From assembly GCA_000149265.1 (NCBI GenBank), contig CH001811.1, positions 422,881 through 486,880 of the forward strand: DNA of 64,000 nucleotides. Direction: 5' to 3'. Both the position numbers and the translations under genes were made by a program. The notes under the pieces are model-generated. The model did no database searches. It worked only from the letters and a program-made list of their open reading frames with translations, and was not told the origin of the DNA. This document shows, in pieces, positions 34,901-46,675 of this stretch. Source of the stretch: Ciona savignyi. Its lineage: Eukaryota; Chordata; Ascidiacea; Phlebobranchia; Cionidae. Position 1 is the stretch's first letter. Each line of letters starts with the position of its first letter.

Positions 34901-37900
34901 CCAACATTGCTTTATAAGGCGAAAAATATTAAATTTTGCCGCCATGTGCAATAAAAATTAATAAAATACACACAAGGGAATGGAAGTTTAGGAATATATA
35001 CAACATCTTTGTTTATTTAAATAAATTCACAATTTGTACCATTCCTTGGGTGATTTTGCAGAGTGGTTTAAAATGAGCGGCTAATATATGTGGGCAAGTT
35101 TTAAAAGTTGTCGTAAACAACTTTTTCGAAATTTGTTCTGTTTTTATCTTGTTATGCAGCAGTGCAAGAGCAGTCTTTTTATGGTTGGTGCTCTGTACAT
35201 CACACAGCAAGATCAAGCAAACTAAATCTCCAATGTTGAGTTGTTTTTTATCCACCTAAAACAAAATAAAAATAAGGCCGATGATAGATACAATATTTAG
35301 AAGGGATAGATTTTAACATAGTGGGTATAGGATTCAAGCAATTTAGGCCAAAATGCGCCTTTTCTTAAAAATCGATGTAATTAACCTTGCTTACCTTGGT
35401 TCAACATGCAAATGGTTAAAAACGGCAGAAATGTGTATTAATTTGATAATTAATATTAAGAGAAACTAAATTCATGATAGATAATAGTAAGAGAAACTAA
35501 ATTTATGATAATTAATAATAAGAGAGAATAAATATTTCTTTAAAACACAACAAATAAAAATTGTTTATAAACATCCTCGCTTGTCACACCATTAAAATTT
35601 CCATTTACAAATTTAAAATTAGTTTTCAACAGTCCTGTTTTCACCTAGTTCTCCCATGTAGCAGCTCAACACGACCACCCAATTTATTACTAAAACATCG
35701 TAGGTGGCGGCTATAAATATAGTTATTAAAATATATTACCAGCCGGTTAGTCTGGCCATTTAATGAGATGCCTTTCAATCGAAAGGTTGCAGGTTCGAAA
35801 CTGGTCGCTAGCTAGTAGATTGTGTCCTTAGGCAAGACACTTAACGGACATGGCCTGAACCCAGAGGATTATTGGGTTCTACCAAATTAAAGGGATGTGT
35901 CTATTATACTCAACACATTGCTATAGCTCCGGTAACCCAACGGTGGGCGCGAGGTGATCTGACAATTGCCCATGTGTTAACCCCCTATGGTTTTCCCATT
36001 CACAGGGATAAACATGAATATCCTATCCTATATTATGAGAGTACATTTTTGCTATTTGGCTGTTAGCCTTAAAATTAAACATAACAACACTTTTACAGTC
36101 CATTAAAGCATCAGAGCATTCCTAGCAAAATAAAACTTTTTTCTTGAAGTAACGAATTACTGAGACATAAATACCCATAATCCATGCTAATTAAAAAAGG
36201 TTTAAAGCAATATGTTAAATTTACATCATGTTGCATTAAAATTGCTTTTACCAATATTACCATAATGCGGCATATACCAAGCCTACTACCTTTTCCAAGA
36301 CTGCAATCCAAGCTGTAAAAACATTAAAATGGAAGTTCATGGATGAAAACAAAGCATCAGCAATAAGAGTGGTGTTGGAGGTGACAACATTAACATCTTG
36401 GGAACTAGATGATTGGGTAAGCACCGAGAAATCAATGTTCGGCCGAAGAGATGAAATAACCTGGAACAATTAATCTTGAGGTGATATATATTACATGAGC
36501 CATATCATACATTGATGGTTAATTTCTGCATTTTTGTTATAGCATGCCTATGTCTAATGCCACTTACTACTGATATGTCATTAAATGCATTTACAGACAC
36601 AATGCAACATGTTCTTTGCCATGAGTTTATAAGTATATTAGGCCAAACTTATACCCAAGGAACGTATTATACTTATTATACCCAAGTGTCAAATATACCC
36701 AAAGAGCGTACTAATGAGACCATATTATTAAACTGTGTCGTTTAATGCATTTACAGACACAATGGAACATGTTCTTTTGCAATGGGTTTAAAAGTATATT
36801 AAGCCAAACTTTGTGTTAAATATACCCAAGGAGCCTATTAATTCTTATTATAACATAAATGCACTGCTTTTTCTTTAAACTTTCTGGCAATAAAACCCGC
36901 CTGCATGACCATGTATGCCTATGTCTTAATTACCTCTTTTGTTGAATCAAAACCCGAGCAGGATTTCAAGAGATACTTGATGATAATTGGTATATCTTTA
37001 AGTTCTGCGGTGGACAAATGAGACAGAGCTATTTCATGGACATTATTCGCAACTGGGCCAGTTAGAACTAGGTTTGAGAGTGCTTCAAATACAGCAGCAG
37101 TGATGTTCTCTGGTCCGGTATTCAGTAAATCACAAAGACTTGTAGCGATGGTGGTGTGATCATTATCGGCAACCAGTAAGTCGGGTAGAAAACAAATTAT
37201 ATCACAAGCAGTCTGTAAGAAAAATTAAAATGATTAACCAGAGGGTACCATAAGAAATCTCTCTGTTTTCTTGGCTGTATTGTAAGCTACCCAGGTGGAC
37301 AATAACTTAGGTGTCAATCAAAAATTTACATAGTTACTTACAGAAGATCCCATTAGAGATGCCATTTCAATGAGGTGGTTAGCCACTGACGCTGGGTTGT
37401 GTATAACATTCACCCATCTAAGTTGGTTAAGAATCAGGCGAGGTATGTTCACAATGCTTTGCGCATTGCCCTGATGAATCAGCGATTTTACTTGAACATT
37501 TTCGTTGTCGGTGTAAACAGGAAATTTTTGTAACAATACTTCAATGACAACAGATTGAAGAGCTTCACAACGCAGAAGGACTTTGACAAGGCTGTCCTGT
37601 GTAAATTTTATAATTAAGATGGGCACTGACTATATAGACAAAATAATTAAAATGTTTACATTTGGCCATGTTTGCCTACGTAGTAAGCCCTATTATGTGT
37701 GGAGCAAAATCTAGAATGAGTTTATTAAATTCATAAATAGATTCGTTTGTTGTTCTCTTTTATAACATTTCTGCAAATGGACAATTATTACATTTAATCT
37801 TCTACATAAAGTATGGCAATTGAATAAACAATACGCAGCACAGAATCATCAGAATGTAGTATAAGGTAGAGTACAACTGGTTAGCATGAAACGCAAGTCA

Positions 37901-38520
37901 CTCGAAAAATTTTCTACACTATCATAAATGCACCTAAAAATATCTGATCATGTACTCTAATTCAAAAATTTAACCGGAACAGCTAGTATTACCAACAAAA
38001 CCTCCCCTCAGCATGCTTATTCGGGATTGTGCACATCATTACTGAACCATGCACCCGCATAATCTGATTCATATCTGCCATACTTTCCAAAAATGTGTAC
38101 AACAAGTCCATATAATACTTTGAAAATATATTGTTTAATTTTACAAACCTGAATATTGTTGGAAAACTGAGAGGAGTCCATTTCCAAACCCTCATCCGAG
38201 GTAACCAACTCTGTTGGTAGCAGACAATGAACAAAAAACTGCTCTTTTTCGAAACTATCTGACATTGCATTCAAAATTGATTTTTTCATTTCCCCAATAG
38301 AGTGCTGCTGGCTTAGTAGCCCAAGTAACTTTTGTTGAACAACAGTTGAATTTGTCTTCATTTTGTTTCCATTTTCTTCAAAAATAAATCCTACTTTTTT
38401 CATAAATTTTTCAAATTTGTTTTCTTGCTTTTGCGGCTGTGTCGGTTTTTCTAAAGAATCCTTTTTTCGTTTACCTTGTTTAGATTTGGATAAACCCAGC
38501 GATCTTTCTCTGCGCTTCAT
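25941..38520 (-). CDS. FANCD2: Fanconi anaemia group D2 protein (3' end in gap)
   Basis: Seventeen exons, 5' to 3': 38520-38149, 37596-37342, 37212-36934, 36460-36290, 35255-35040, 34555-34286, 33756-33632, 33267-32234, 31989-31751, 31152-30989, 30510-30230, 29785-29579, 29191-29079, 28088-27999, 27335-27207, 26810-26663, 26003-25941 (into gap). All phases close; 1385 codons are visible (human about 1450). TAA lies in frame just before the ATG. Diagnostic stretches: NIPRLILNQLRW, a basic N-terminus (MKRRERSLGLSKSKQGKRKK), ADTALEVLQGV, IRKQLTNISDRFQHVGIIG, EAFWLGNLKNRNLKGE and an acidic tail SEDDNDDE. FANCD2 pairs with FANCI and clamps DNA at interstrand crosslinks. The position of the vertebrate monoubiquitinated lysine reads Gln (residue 565). 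Introns carry SINEs, R1 and a MITE. Confidence 0.96.
26108..26400 (+). repeat. SINE family S, full-length copy in the last FANCD2 intron
   Basis: One of the best copies: GGGTGGTTTAGTGTGTCGCC, GTTGCAGGTTAAGAAACTGG, GTTAACCCCCTTGGTTTTCC and a tail of three TATCC units. The B box is damaged (GGTTAAGAAAC). Confidence 0.9.
27592..27907 (-). repeat. SINE family S, full length, in a FANCD2 intron
   Basis: Minus-strand copy from AATAGGATGGGATATTCA to CACACTAACCGGTCGG. The head complement CAACCTTTCGGCTGAAAGGC is well kept, and there is a short duplication of the tail-proximal region. Confidence 0.9.
28167..28402. mobile_element. MITE-like element (family M) with long imperfect terminal inverted repeats
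   Basis: The left end (GGACAATAATACAAGGAGGG, then AAAGTCGGAAGG) and the right end (CCGCTTTCCCTCCTTTTAG, then TTTTTCCCAG) are inverted copies over about 55 bp; the centre is AT-rich with CCCTAA-like strings. No coding potential. It lies in a FANCD2 intron. Confidence 0.65.
29906..30062 (+). repeat. SINE family S, partial
   Basis: Plus-strand copy with AGCCGACGGGTTGCAGGATT, GAAACTGGTCGCTTGCTAG and CATATACAACACACT. The right part is lost. It lies in a FANCD2 intron. Confidence 0.65.
31255..31590 (+). repeat. Dispersed repeat R1, long copy in a FANCD2 intron
   Basis: It parallels 365-745 from GTTTATTTTTTG through CGACAGTCGTTAGAACAC and GTGGCCGCTAAACCC to GGGGTGGCCCGGAAAG and the closing AAAATGAAATTCTACT. 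Confidence 0.75.
35741..36033 (+). repeat. SINE family S, best-preserved copy
   Basis: A clear A-box-like CCGGTTAGTCTGG and B box AGGTTCGAAACTGG, then TTAACGGACATGGCCTGAAC, GGTAACCCAACGGTGGGCGC, GTTAACCCCC and an ATCCTATCCTAT tail. It lies in a FANCD2 intron and is a good family reference. Confidence 0.92.
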
Positions 38521-39810
38521 TATTAATTTTTATAACATACCATGTAAACAGATGCGAAATAAGCTGAAAAAATAAAGAAAATATAGGAAACAGGCGGAGA
38601 ACATTTAAATTTAAGTACTTTTTTTAACTACAAACAAAATGACAACAAATAAATGTATTTTTGCCAATTCCCGCCATTTGTTTGTAAGCAACCCGAGTCG
38701 CCAACGTAGGATTTGGAAGTTGATTCTTTTTACTGTTTATCGTACATAACACTATTTTCCTTGCTTTGGAAAAGTAACTTAAAATTATAACATTTTAAAA
38801 TAAAAGTAAAAATGATTTATTGTTTTTCACTCATTAAATAAAATTTAATTTAACGTTAATCATTATTCAAATTCCGCTTCCACGACTTGGGTTAAAACAC
38901 TTAGATTTGCAGTGAATATTTTCTTCTAAAATGGGGTTTTCCCAAAATCAGGTACTATTATGGCCAATAATGGAAAAGTTATTGTGACCTAATTTCATGT
39001 GTCGCATAGGTATTTATATAAGTTTGATCTCATGGTTTTATTAAACAAGCTATTCGGTTACGATATAGGATATCGATAGGTATCTTTGTGAAAACCACCA
39101 AGTTAATTAGCTAGATTCACCGGTTTCGGCGCCAGCTTTATTCACGACCTAAATTTGCTTCTGTTTAACGTTAAAACAATTGCTAGGTTGTTGGGATGGT
39201 AAAACGTGAAAATATACAGAGCACGCAAACTGTATTTTTTGTAAAAAAATTATGTTGTTAAAGCTTTTCTCGTCTGAACAAATTGCTTTGAGAAATGATT
39301 GACGTGACGAAGTGATGAACCTGATAAAAGAATATTTTAAAAGCAACGAAATGCCTACAGACAAAATCGTCACTATGAAATCCCCCACGCTCCCTGATAA
39401 ATATGACGTAACCAGTCCACACCAGGTTGAGCCAAACCCACATCCTACTTGGTGACACATTAATTGCATCTGTGAGTTGCAGAATGACATTTCGCAGTAA
39501 ACGCTGTTAAAAATCATTCGTGTTAAGGTTGGTATTCGACGTGTCAAAACATTTACATTTGCAAAATGTTAAGCGGTATATCTAGAAACCGATTAGCATT
39601 TCACCGCGATACCCATAAAAAACGGTCTATAAATAGAAACATATATATTTAGTTAGGTATATAACATAACTTGCTGACTGCGTGTTATACCATTACAACA
39701 TTGGCTGCGAACCGGTAACAAGCCTACGGTTCTTTCCTCGCTGTCACTTAAAAGCTAAACTTGGACTCTGAAAACAAGTGCAAATCATTGCATCCAACTA
39801 GAAGAGATAG
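38521..39810. other. Divergent intergenic region between FANCD2 and the ZP-domain gene
   Basis: The two genes are transcribed away from each other from this 1.3-kb AT-rich stretch, so both promoters should be here. A 132-codon minus-strand open frame (39547-39149) shows no recognisable similarity and is not called as a gene. Confidence 0.5.
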
Positions 39811-42800
39811 ATGAAGGATTCGATTTTACTTTTGCTGGTAGCGCTGGCTCTTTGTATTTCCGGTATGTCTACTTGTTTGTTTTTTAAATATTAATTATTT
39901 ACTTTAAGCTTTTACCGACCGCGTCGGTTTCGAATACGTAAATCGAGCTTGTTGAAGTTATTTAGATAAATATTCCTTATTAAAATATTAATTGACAAGC
40001 AGCATACAAACTCAACAAAGCTCGTGTAAAATATGATATAATTTCGTGGATTTTTTTTAATATGTTAAGCAATTCAATTATATAAAATGAAATGAATTAG
40101 CTAAACTAAAATTAAACGAATTAAACACTATGACGTGATATTTGTCCTAAATTATTTTATTCAACGTTTTAAAATTGTTGATTTTTCTTATATAAAACCA
40201 GAATCTAAGATATCACAAACCGGTATCCTTTCATTAGAAAGGGGATAGGATAAGGTCCAGATGATAATATAACATCAAATAATGTGGATAATCCTACATT
40301 TATTCGTTATTTGGTAATATCGGTACCATATCGCAGTTTTTCCGGGTGTAGAAAACTATCTTGGAAATAAACAAATTCTTATCTTGGTTGGGTTGGACTT
40401 GACACTGTAAGCCGCGGGAAAGATAATATCCAGTGGTAACGGATGTGCGTGGAAATTTGTTTAAATTCCAATGCGCGTTTAAATAAACCCCCCAATCTGT
40501 ATGCTATTTCTAAGGTATTACTGTCAGCCTTGTTTAAAAAGTGTTAGGGGCACTTCTTTTTTCACAGCACATTTTCTGCGCTATTATATATTACTATAAT
40601 AAAATCCCGGAAAAGCATAGTTTAGTTTATTTTTTTTGCTTTTTCGTTACAATAAAGAAGAATAGAATAATTGTTTGAAGTTTAGGAGAGAGGATAAAAC
40701 GCCAAAACTACAGTAGTTAAAACACGTCAGTGACACATTACAAATTATAGGGGGAAAAAAGCATGGCGGCAATCGCTCGTAATGCCGAAAAATTCCGAAT
40801 TGCAAAACAAAAATGTCAAATATCTTGGTAGTTTTCCAAATTCTAATACCAGCTAACCATTAATGAAAAATAGAATGTGAAGTTTGGACAACTTTGCTAT
40901 AAAACAATATATATAGCACGATAAATTGAGTCTTATCAAAATAGTACAGTTAGACTATAGGCGATCGCAAGTTTACAAAAATAATTGTTTTCAAGAATAT
41001 ATTCACTGTGGTCATTCGTTAGACAACCTGGTTTTTCTTTTGGGCGATCGTGCTTTTTATTAGGTAGCTAGTGTTTAGCTTTATCGGCAAAAAAACAAAA
41101 CTTTGTTTCAAATTTAATTGGCCGCACATGAAGAAACACAAAACACGGACCCAAAATATTTGGCAAATTGATAAAAACAAAAACGTTTCTAACAATAACA
41201 ATTTGTTTGATTTGCTAACATGCTTATACAATTACACTTGAAAAAGAAAATAAAAAGTGTCATTATAAATAGTCTTAAACTGCTTTTGACTTCTACATAT
41301 CTTTATACCTTTTCGAATACTCTTGGCTCTCTGGCCAAGAATAATGATTTTATCCCCCTAAATGTTATGGGGACATGCACGTTATTTTGCACACAAAAGT
41401 GTAACGACTCATGTAAAATTAGATTTATCATATCTGCTATAAATGAACCATTGAATTTACACATATCATGAATTTATCTATTACTTTATAGTTGATGCCG
41501 GAAGTGGTATCGGCGTATGTACAACCTCAGATGATTGCCAAAGTACGCCTTTTTCTCATTGTGTTTCAAATGATTGTATATGCAAAGCTGGATTTATAGA
41601 CATTTCGGACACCTGTGGCAAGTACTCTGTTTTTTGTTAATTCTGATAATGGAAAAGGAGTAGGAATATATGTCATTATAACGAGAAAATGTGTATTGCG
41701 TCTTTCAACGAGGTAATGGCGCTTGTTTTAATATCCCATTTTGTAGCCTTGTCGGGTTGTTTTTTTTTTCAGGGTATGTTTAGCACCGGTGGTGTGATGC
41801 TGTACAAATTTATTTAAAATGGAATGGTGGCGCTATTGCGTTTCTTTTCTGTAAGTGGTCCAACACATCGCCGCTCATCTACAAGCACATTTAAACTTTT
41901 AACACTTACTGGAATACGTTAAAATATTCAATTAAATATGTCTATGTATGGGAAGAACACAAAACACGCGTTAAAATATTGCAATTGCCAGAATACCTTG
42001 TGACCACTGTGTGGTACCGGCAAAGTTTTCTTACCTGTCTATAAATTGATAGCTGGTGGATCATATTACCGTTAGGCTGACTGCCCGACGCGCCAAATAT
42101 GAACTGCCGTGCAGACCAACAGAAACTGTAAAACAAGTGTCGTTTCCTCATTACGGGTGTAATCATAAATATATGGCTTTATGAAGAGCTTATTCAAAAA
42201 ATAACCAAAATTAATTATGAAGAGCTTATTCAAAAAATAAACAAAATTAATAGTTTCAGTTTATTATTTATCTAAAAATAAACTGAAACTATTAATTTTA
42301 TATACAGTTGCAAACGTGGTAACAACATGTCAGTCCAACTCCATCAAGGTAAGTGTACCGAAAGCGACTTTCGCTAGTTCTGGAATAGATCCAACAAGTG
42401 CACATATCGGAGGGAATTACGCCTGCGTGGGGCACGCGGAAGACAACACGATTATTTTCTCTCTTCGTGGAATGCTGAGGGAGAGTTGCAACACTAAAGT
42501 CGTGGTAATTAAAGTTTAAAATAAAGATTAATATTTATTGCAATGGACATTGAACCGTTTTGTAAGAATCAGACAATTTATGCCAGTACACCGTTTCTGG
42601 AGCAAAGCTAAGAGGAACAATGGCATCGTTTTCTTGCAGACTAAAAATTTAAATTTGTTGCTGTGTTAGAATAGGATATTTATGTTTTATTTCCTATATG
42701 AGAAAACAGGGAAACGTTATCACACGGAAAATCGTGAGATTACCCAACTTTCAACGTCGTACTATCGAAGCTACTGCAATGTAATGTATACGATTGAGAT

Positions 42801-45800
42801 GTTTTTTTGGCTTTATTAAAACCCAATAATCCAGTGGGTCCAGAATATGCCTACTAAGTAGCTTGTCCAAGGACACGGCCATTTAGCCTACTATACTGGT
42901 TTGATCCAAACAATTTTGGCTGCGTCTGCCAAATATATTTATTGGTATTTCACCACAAAAACTAATTTTGTAACATATTTTGAATAATTAAGAGATGACC
43001 AAACCACTGGAGGTTCTTAACTGCAAAATTTTGTTTCTAGGCCAATAAAACGCACATTATTTACTCTAACTTCATCTCTGCAAACGAAACTACCGACGGT
43101 ATTATTATCACTGGTCCCCGAAGTACTTTACCTTTCCAATGTGTGTTTTCAACAAACCAAAACTCTACTATAGGAGTTAACGTGAGTAGCAAACTGTATA
43201 ACCAGATGTTTAGTGCCTTTTAATTTTATTACAACAGGATATAATAGTTGAATCTTAACTGATTCTAATTGTTTGCAGCTGGCAAAACTTTTTTTCATGA
43301 TACAATTTAAAGGCTGCGTTCAACGAAGAGTAATAATTTAATTTTTAGTTCAATGTGCAGAAATGGGCCACATTTAAATTCTAGAATGATTTAAACTTCA
43401 AAAAAAAAGTCTGCAGTTTTGTTTAATTAGCGCCTGAACAGGTCTATAGCGATTTTTTTGGTTACTAAGGGCCGTATTATGATGTCTGACGTACCAATCA
43501 TGTGATCTATACTACGCCAGTGTTTCTCAAACTGTGTGCTGCGGCACACTAGTGTGCCGTCTGAGATTCTCAGGTGTGCCGCGAAACTTTTTGGATTTAT
43601 GCAAAATTATGTAGGTAACCTCTTTGTGTTACGAGTGGGCAAAGTGGGCATACGCGACTTTAATGCACAGAAATGTCCTTTCCTTAGTTTAGTTACTACG
43701 CACTAGAATTGTCATTGTTTTGGTTTTAACAACATTTGTATCCAGCGCATTTGTTGTGTTTAGGATTGCAATTCAGCTCAGACAAATACTACTTTGAACA
43801 AATTGTCTCCGCAAGTAAACTGTCGCGATAGCAATAACTTAGAAAACGCCTTACTTATTGAGGTATGAGATTTGCCATTCAGTCAGTCGTGTATATGCAA
43901 AACCTGATTTATAGAAACATAGCCTAATGCGTGCAATCAAAATAGGTTTTAAAATAGTGGTGGTTAACCCGTCGTTGACACAAGCTAGTTCTACATGTGA
44001 AGTTGGTTACCGGTAGGCTTTTATTTTCTTTAATTAAAAAATATTAAGATCATATATACACAGTATAAATATATATTCCATGCAGGGTGTTTAGGGGATA
44101 ACTTACTTTCTATTCATGATTTTGGAAATAGCATTTAACGCAACTTCTAGGTGATCGCATGACTGGTACATACTATCGCGACGCTGTTTATTTTTTCTGA
44201 ACCCACAATCATCCATATTCCACTTCTGTTTGGCTAAGCCGATTTAAATAAAGGGTTATCTTTAGGTTGTACTTGAGCTATTGAGTTACGCTTAGCTTAA
44301 CCTTATACCATTAATATTCAGTGGAAAATGCAGCGTCAAAGTCTAAAAGCAAANNNNNNNNNNNNNNNNNNNNNNNNNNNNNNNNNNNNNNNNNNNNNNN
44401 NNNNNNNNNNNNNNNNNNNNNNNNNNNNNNNNNNNNNNNNNNNNNNNNNNNNNNNNNNNNNNNNNNNNNNNNNNNNNNNNNNNNNNNNNNNNNNNNNNNN
44501 NNNNNNNNNNNNNNNNNNNNAGCTCCACCGGGGACTTTCAATATCTCCTTCAGACTTGTTAAGAGCGATTTTATTACTGACGAGCCAAGGCGATCTTTTA
44601 AGGTAAATTCGTGTGATGTAGCTGCAAAGGTTATTTGATTTTAGTTTATACTTGTTTTACGTTTCGTCCACAGACAACTGACACACTTTATTTTAACGCA
44701 ACTCTGATCAACTCCGATGGAGATTTGTTGCTTGTTTTGGAAACTTGCTGGGCAACACCAGAAAGGAACGAAAATAGCAAACCACAATACGATCTTATCA
44801 AGGACAGGTGATATTGAATTAACATGGTTTAATTGAAAATGTTTATTTATCATTTGGACTGATAATTGCACAAATGCATTTCTTTACAAGACGGACAAAA
44901 AACAGTCATCCTCTTTTTTACATATTTTGGTCTGACTGCAAATTTCAACCCAACTAGATAAGTCCTTTCTTGCCGAACAGCGAGCGATCGGACTTGCCTG
45001 TCGTCAGCATAAAACGCAGAAAAAAGACAAAAAATCGTAATAAAATCGAAATCTGTTCTATTTAAGTTCAAAAGTGTCTCATAACTATCTATAATTAGAC
45101 TGACTTGCCACATTTCATTTCAGATGTGCAGTGAGAAACTCCCTTAGCAAAGTACGTGTGGCGTCAAACGGAGTTTCGAACTCAGCTACATTTAGTACCC
45201 AGGCGTTTCAATTCGTCGGAAGACTCCCGAAAATATATGTACATTGTAGCATCAATGTCTGCAAGAACTCAAATAGTTCGTGCAAGCCGGTTTGTGATTG
45301 ATTTTACATTCGAATTTTTTTTTAATACGCATTTTTAAGTTGTTAATACGCCCATAGATGTGCACCAATCGAAAGCGCAGAGATTCTACAGTTGCATTAA
45401 TGAGGTCCACAAGGTCCACAAGGTCTACAAGTCAGCTCGCTGAGATCGGCCCGTTAATGAATGATGATATCCCGCAACCGACGACAGAAGTTCCTCCACC
45501 ACGAAACAATAAACAAATTCAATCCAATCTTACTGGTTTGCAAATTTTTGTAACATCTTGTTCATTTTCGCAGATAATCAATGCTGATGAGTATTAATAA
45601 TAATAAAATAGTTGCATGGTTGTAGAGGCTGATCAAGCATTATATTTTCGTAATAAAGAATATTGCTATTTGATTTGTATATAATAGACAGTAGAGACTA
45701 TAAACAACCCAACTCATATTCATTCGTTTCAGATGTTGCTGTGATAGGGCTAATCGCTGCACTGGCCTTTGTTGTCGTTGTTCTATTGATCTTCGCAGTG

Positions 45801-45923
45801 GCCGTGTGGAGACGAAAGAGAGATCGAAAAAGAATAGAAGAAGAACACTCTGACATGGTGGAGACTGTATTCTGCCAAATAGATGGTGTTATGAACTCAA
45901 CTTATAAAGAGGAAACACCATAG
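39811..45923 (+). CDS. Zona-pellucida-domain single-pass membrane protein
   Basis: Nine exons: 39811-39862, 41492-41617, 42308-42504, 43041-43181, 44322-44602 (interrupted by a gap), 44674-44807, 45124-45289, 45358-45535, 45733-45923. TAG directly precedes the ATG in frame. Order: signal peptide (MKDSILLLLVALALC); EB-like Cys-rich module (VCTTSDDC to DCICKAGF); ZP-N with its four cysteines (TTCQSNSIKV, NYACVG, RESC, FQCV); ZP-C (LETCWATPERN, then VHCSINVC); a furin-type site NRKRR; an RST triplet repeat; a transmembrane helix (VIGLIAALAFVVVVLLIFAV) and a basic cytoplasmic tail. ZP proteins polymerise after cleavage; in ascidians such proteins build the vitelline coat, but expression here is unknown. 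Intron 2 uses a GC donor. Length across the gap is uncertain. Confidence 0.9.
40615..40790 (+). repeat. Dispersed repeat R1, partial copy
   Basis: Matches the first half of the 365-745 copy (TTTAGTTTATTTTTTTTGC, AAACTACAGTAGTTAAAACA, ACACGTCAGT). It lies in intron 1 of the ZP-domain gene. Confidence 0.6.
42178..42252 (+). repeat. Direct duplication, unit about 37 bp
   Basis: TTATGAAGAGCTTATTCAAA and its continuation to CAAAATTAA occur twice in a row, ending inside the hairpin at 42243-42299. Confidence 0.7.
42243..42299 (+). other. Perfect 23-bp inverted repeat next to a splice acceptor
   Basis: Arms at 42243-42265 and 42277-42299 are exact reverse complements (left arm AAAATTAATAGTTTCAGTTT plus ATT) around an 11-nt loop. 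The right arm ends 8 nt before exon 3 of the ZP-domain gene, so the folded RNA would cover the region before the 3' splice site. Confidence 0.85.
42669..42930 (-). repeat. SINE family S, diverged, in intron 3 of the ZP gene
   Basis: Minus-strand copy from GAATAGGATATTTATG through TATCACACGGAAAATCGTGA and CCAATAATCCAGTGGGTCCA. Confidence 0.75.
43517..43620 (+). mobile_element. hAT-type terminus (partial element)
   Basis: CAGTGTTTCTCAAACTGTG followed by GCGGCACACTAGTGTGCCGT is a typical hAT transposon start. I could not locate the opposite end, so the limits are minimal. It lies in intron 4 of the ZP-domain gene. Confidence 0.45.
44354..44520. other. Assembly gap (167 N) inside ZP exon 5
   Basis: The run of N removes part of the linker between ZP-N and ZP-C. 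The frame before the gap (WKMQRQSLKA, in phase with exon 4) and after it (APPGTFNISFRLVKSDF) cannot be checked against each other. Confidence 0.95.
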
Positions 45924-46597
45924 GTCTTAAAAGTATTTGATATTAGTATGCAGCGGCTGTATGTACTCACTAGGCTGCTAATATATCTGTAGCTTAGTAA
46001 TGTTGTATTATATTGCTTGTACATTAATGCTATGGTTTATTGGGGTATATTATATTGCTTATCTATTAATGTCATAGTATGTGTGTGGGTGTAATAACAC
46101 TTTTATATCGATCAAAAAAATATACATACTTACGTTATTTGATAAAAAAATTACATAGGCACCACAAACGAAAGATTTATTTTTGGCGCGGGGTTTTAAA
46201 TTCTTACGGTAGGTTAAACCTATGCACGGATTAGATGATGAGAATGTCTACGGATATGGGTATGAGATATTGATCTATGAATAATAACCCAGCTCTCTGA
46301 AAAGTCCAATAAATCTTCGAATACATCTTCGCAGTTTTACTTAGTGTTGCTGTCGATGCAGCAAGTCCATTTGGACTACTGACCACTAAACGTTTGAACA
46401 AAACCAAAACCACTTGTTGCTATTGCTGACATTTCAAGAATGCATTGTTTCTTTGTTTTTATTTCTAGAGTAAAATGCACTTACAATTAGCGATTAGGAC
46501 GCATAAATTTATTTCTTATTTGTTTTTACCAGGATAAGTCTTAGGCCGACACTGTATTAAAGACCATTTTTCATAGAAACTTATAAATATGTAACGG

Positions 46598-46635
46598 TTG
46601 CGGTAACCAATCGGCCATACGACCGTTCAGGAACC
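46598..46635 (-). repeat. SINE family T, remnant
   Basis: Only the complement of the head is left (TAACCAATCGGCCATACGAC), just beyond the lipoxygenase stop. Confidence 0.4.
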
Positions 46636-46675
46636 AAACATATATGTTTGTAAAGGTATACTGCATTTTGTGACC

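Noticed and set aside
39149-39547. 132-codon minus-strand open frame between FANCD2 and the ZP gene
   Set aside because: Composition is that of the AT-rich spacer and no domain or plausible partner exon was seen.
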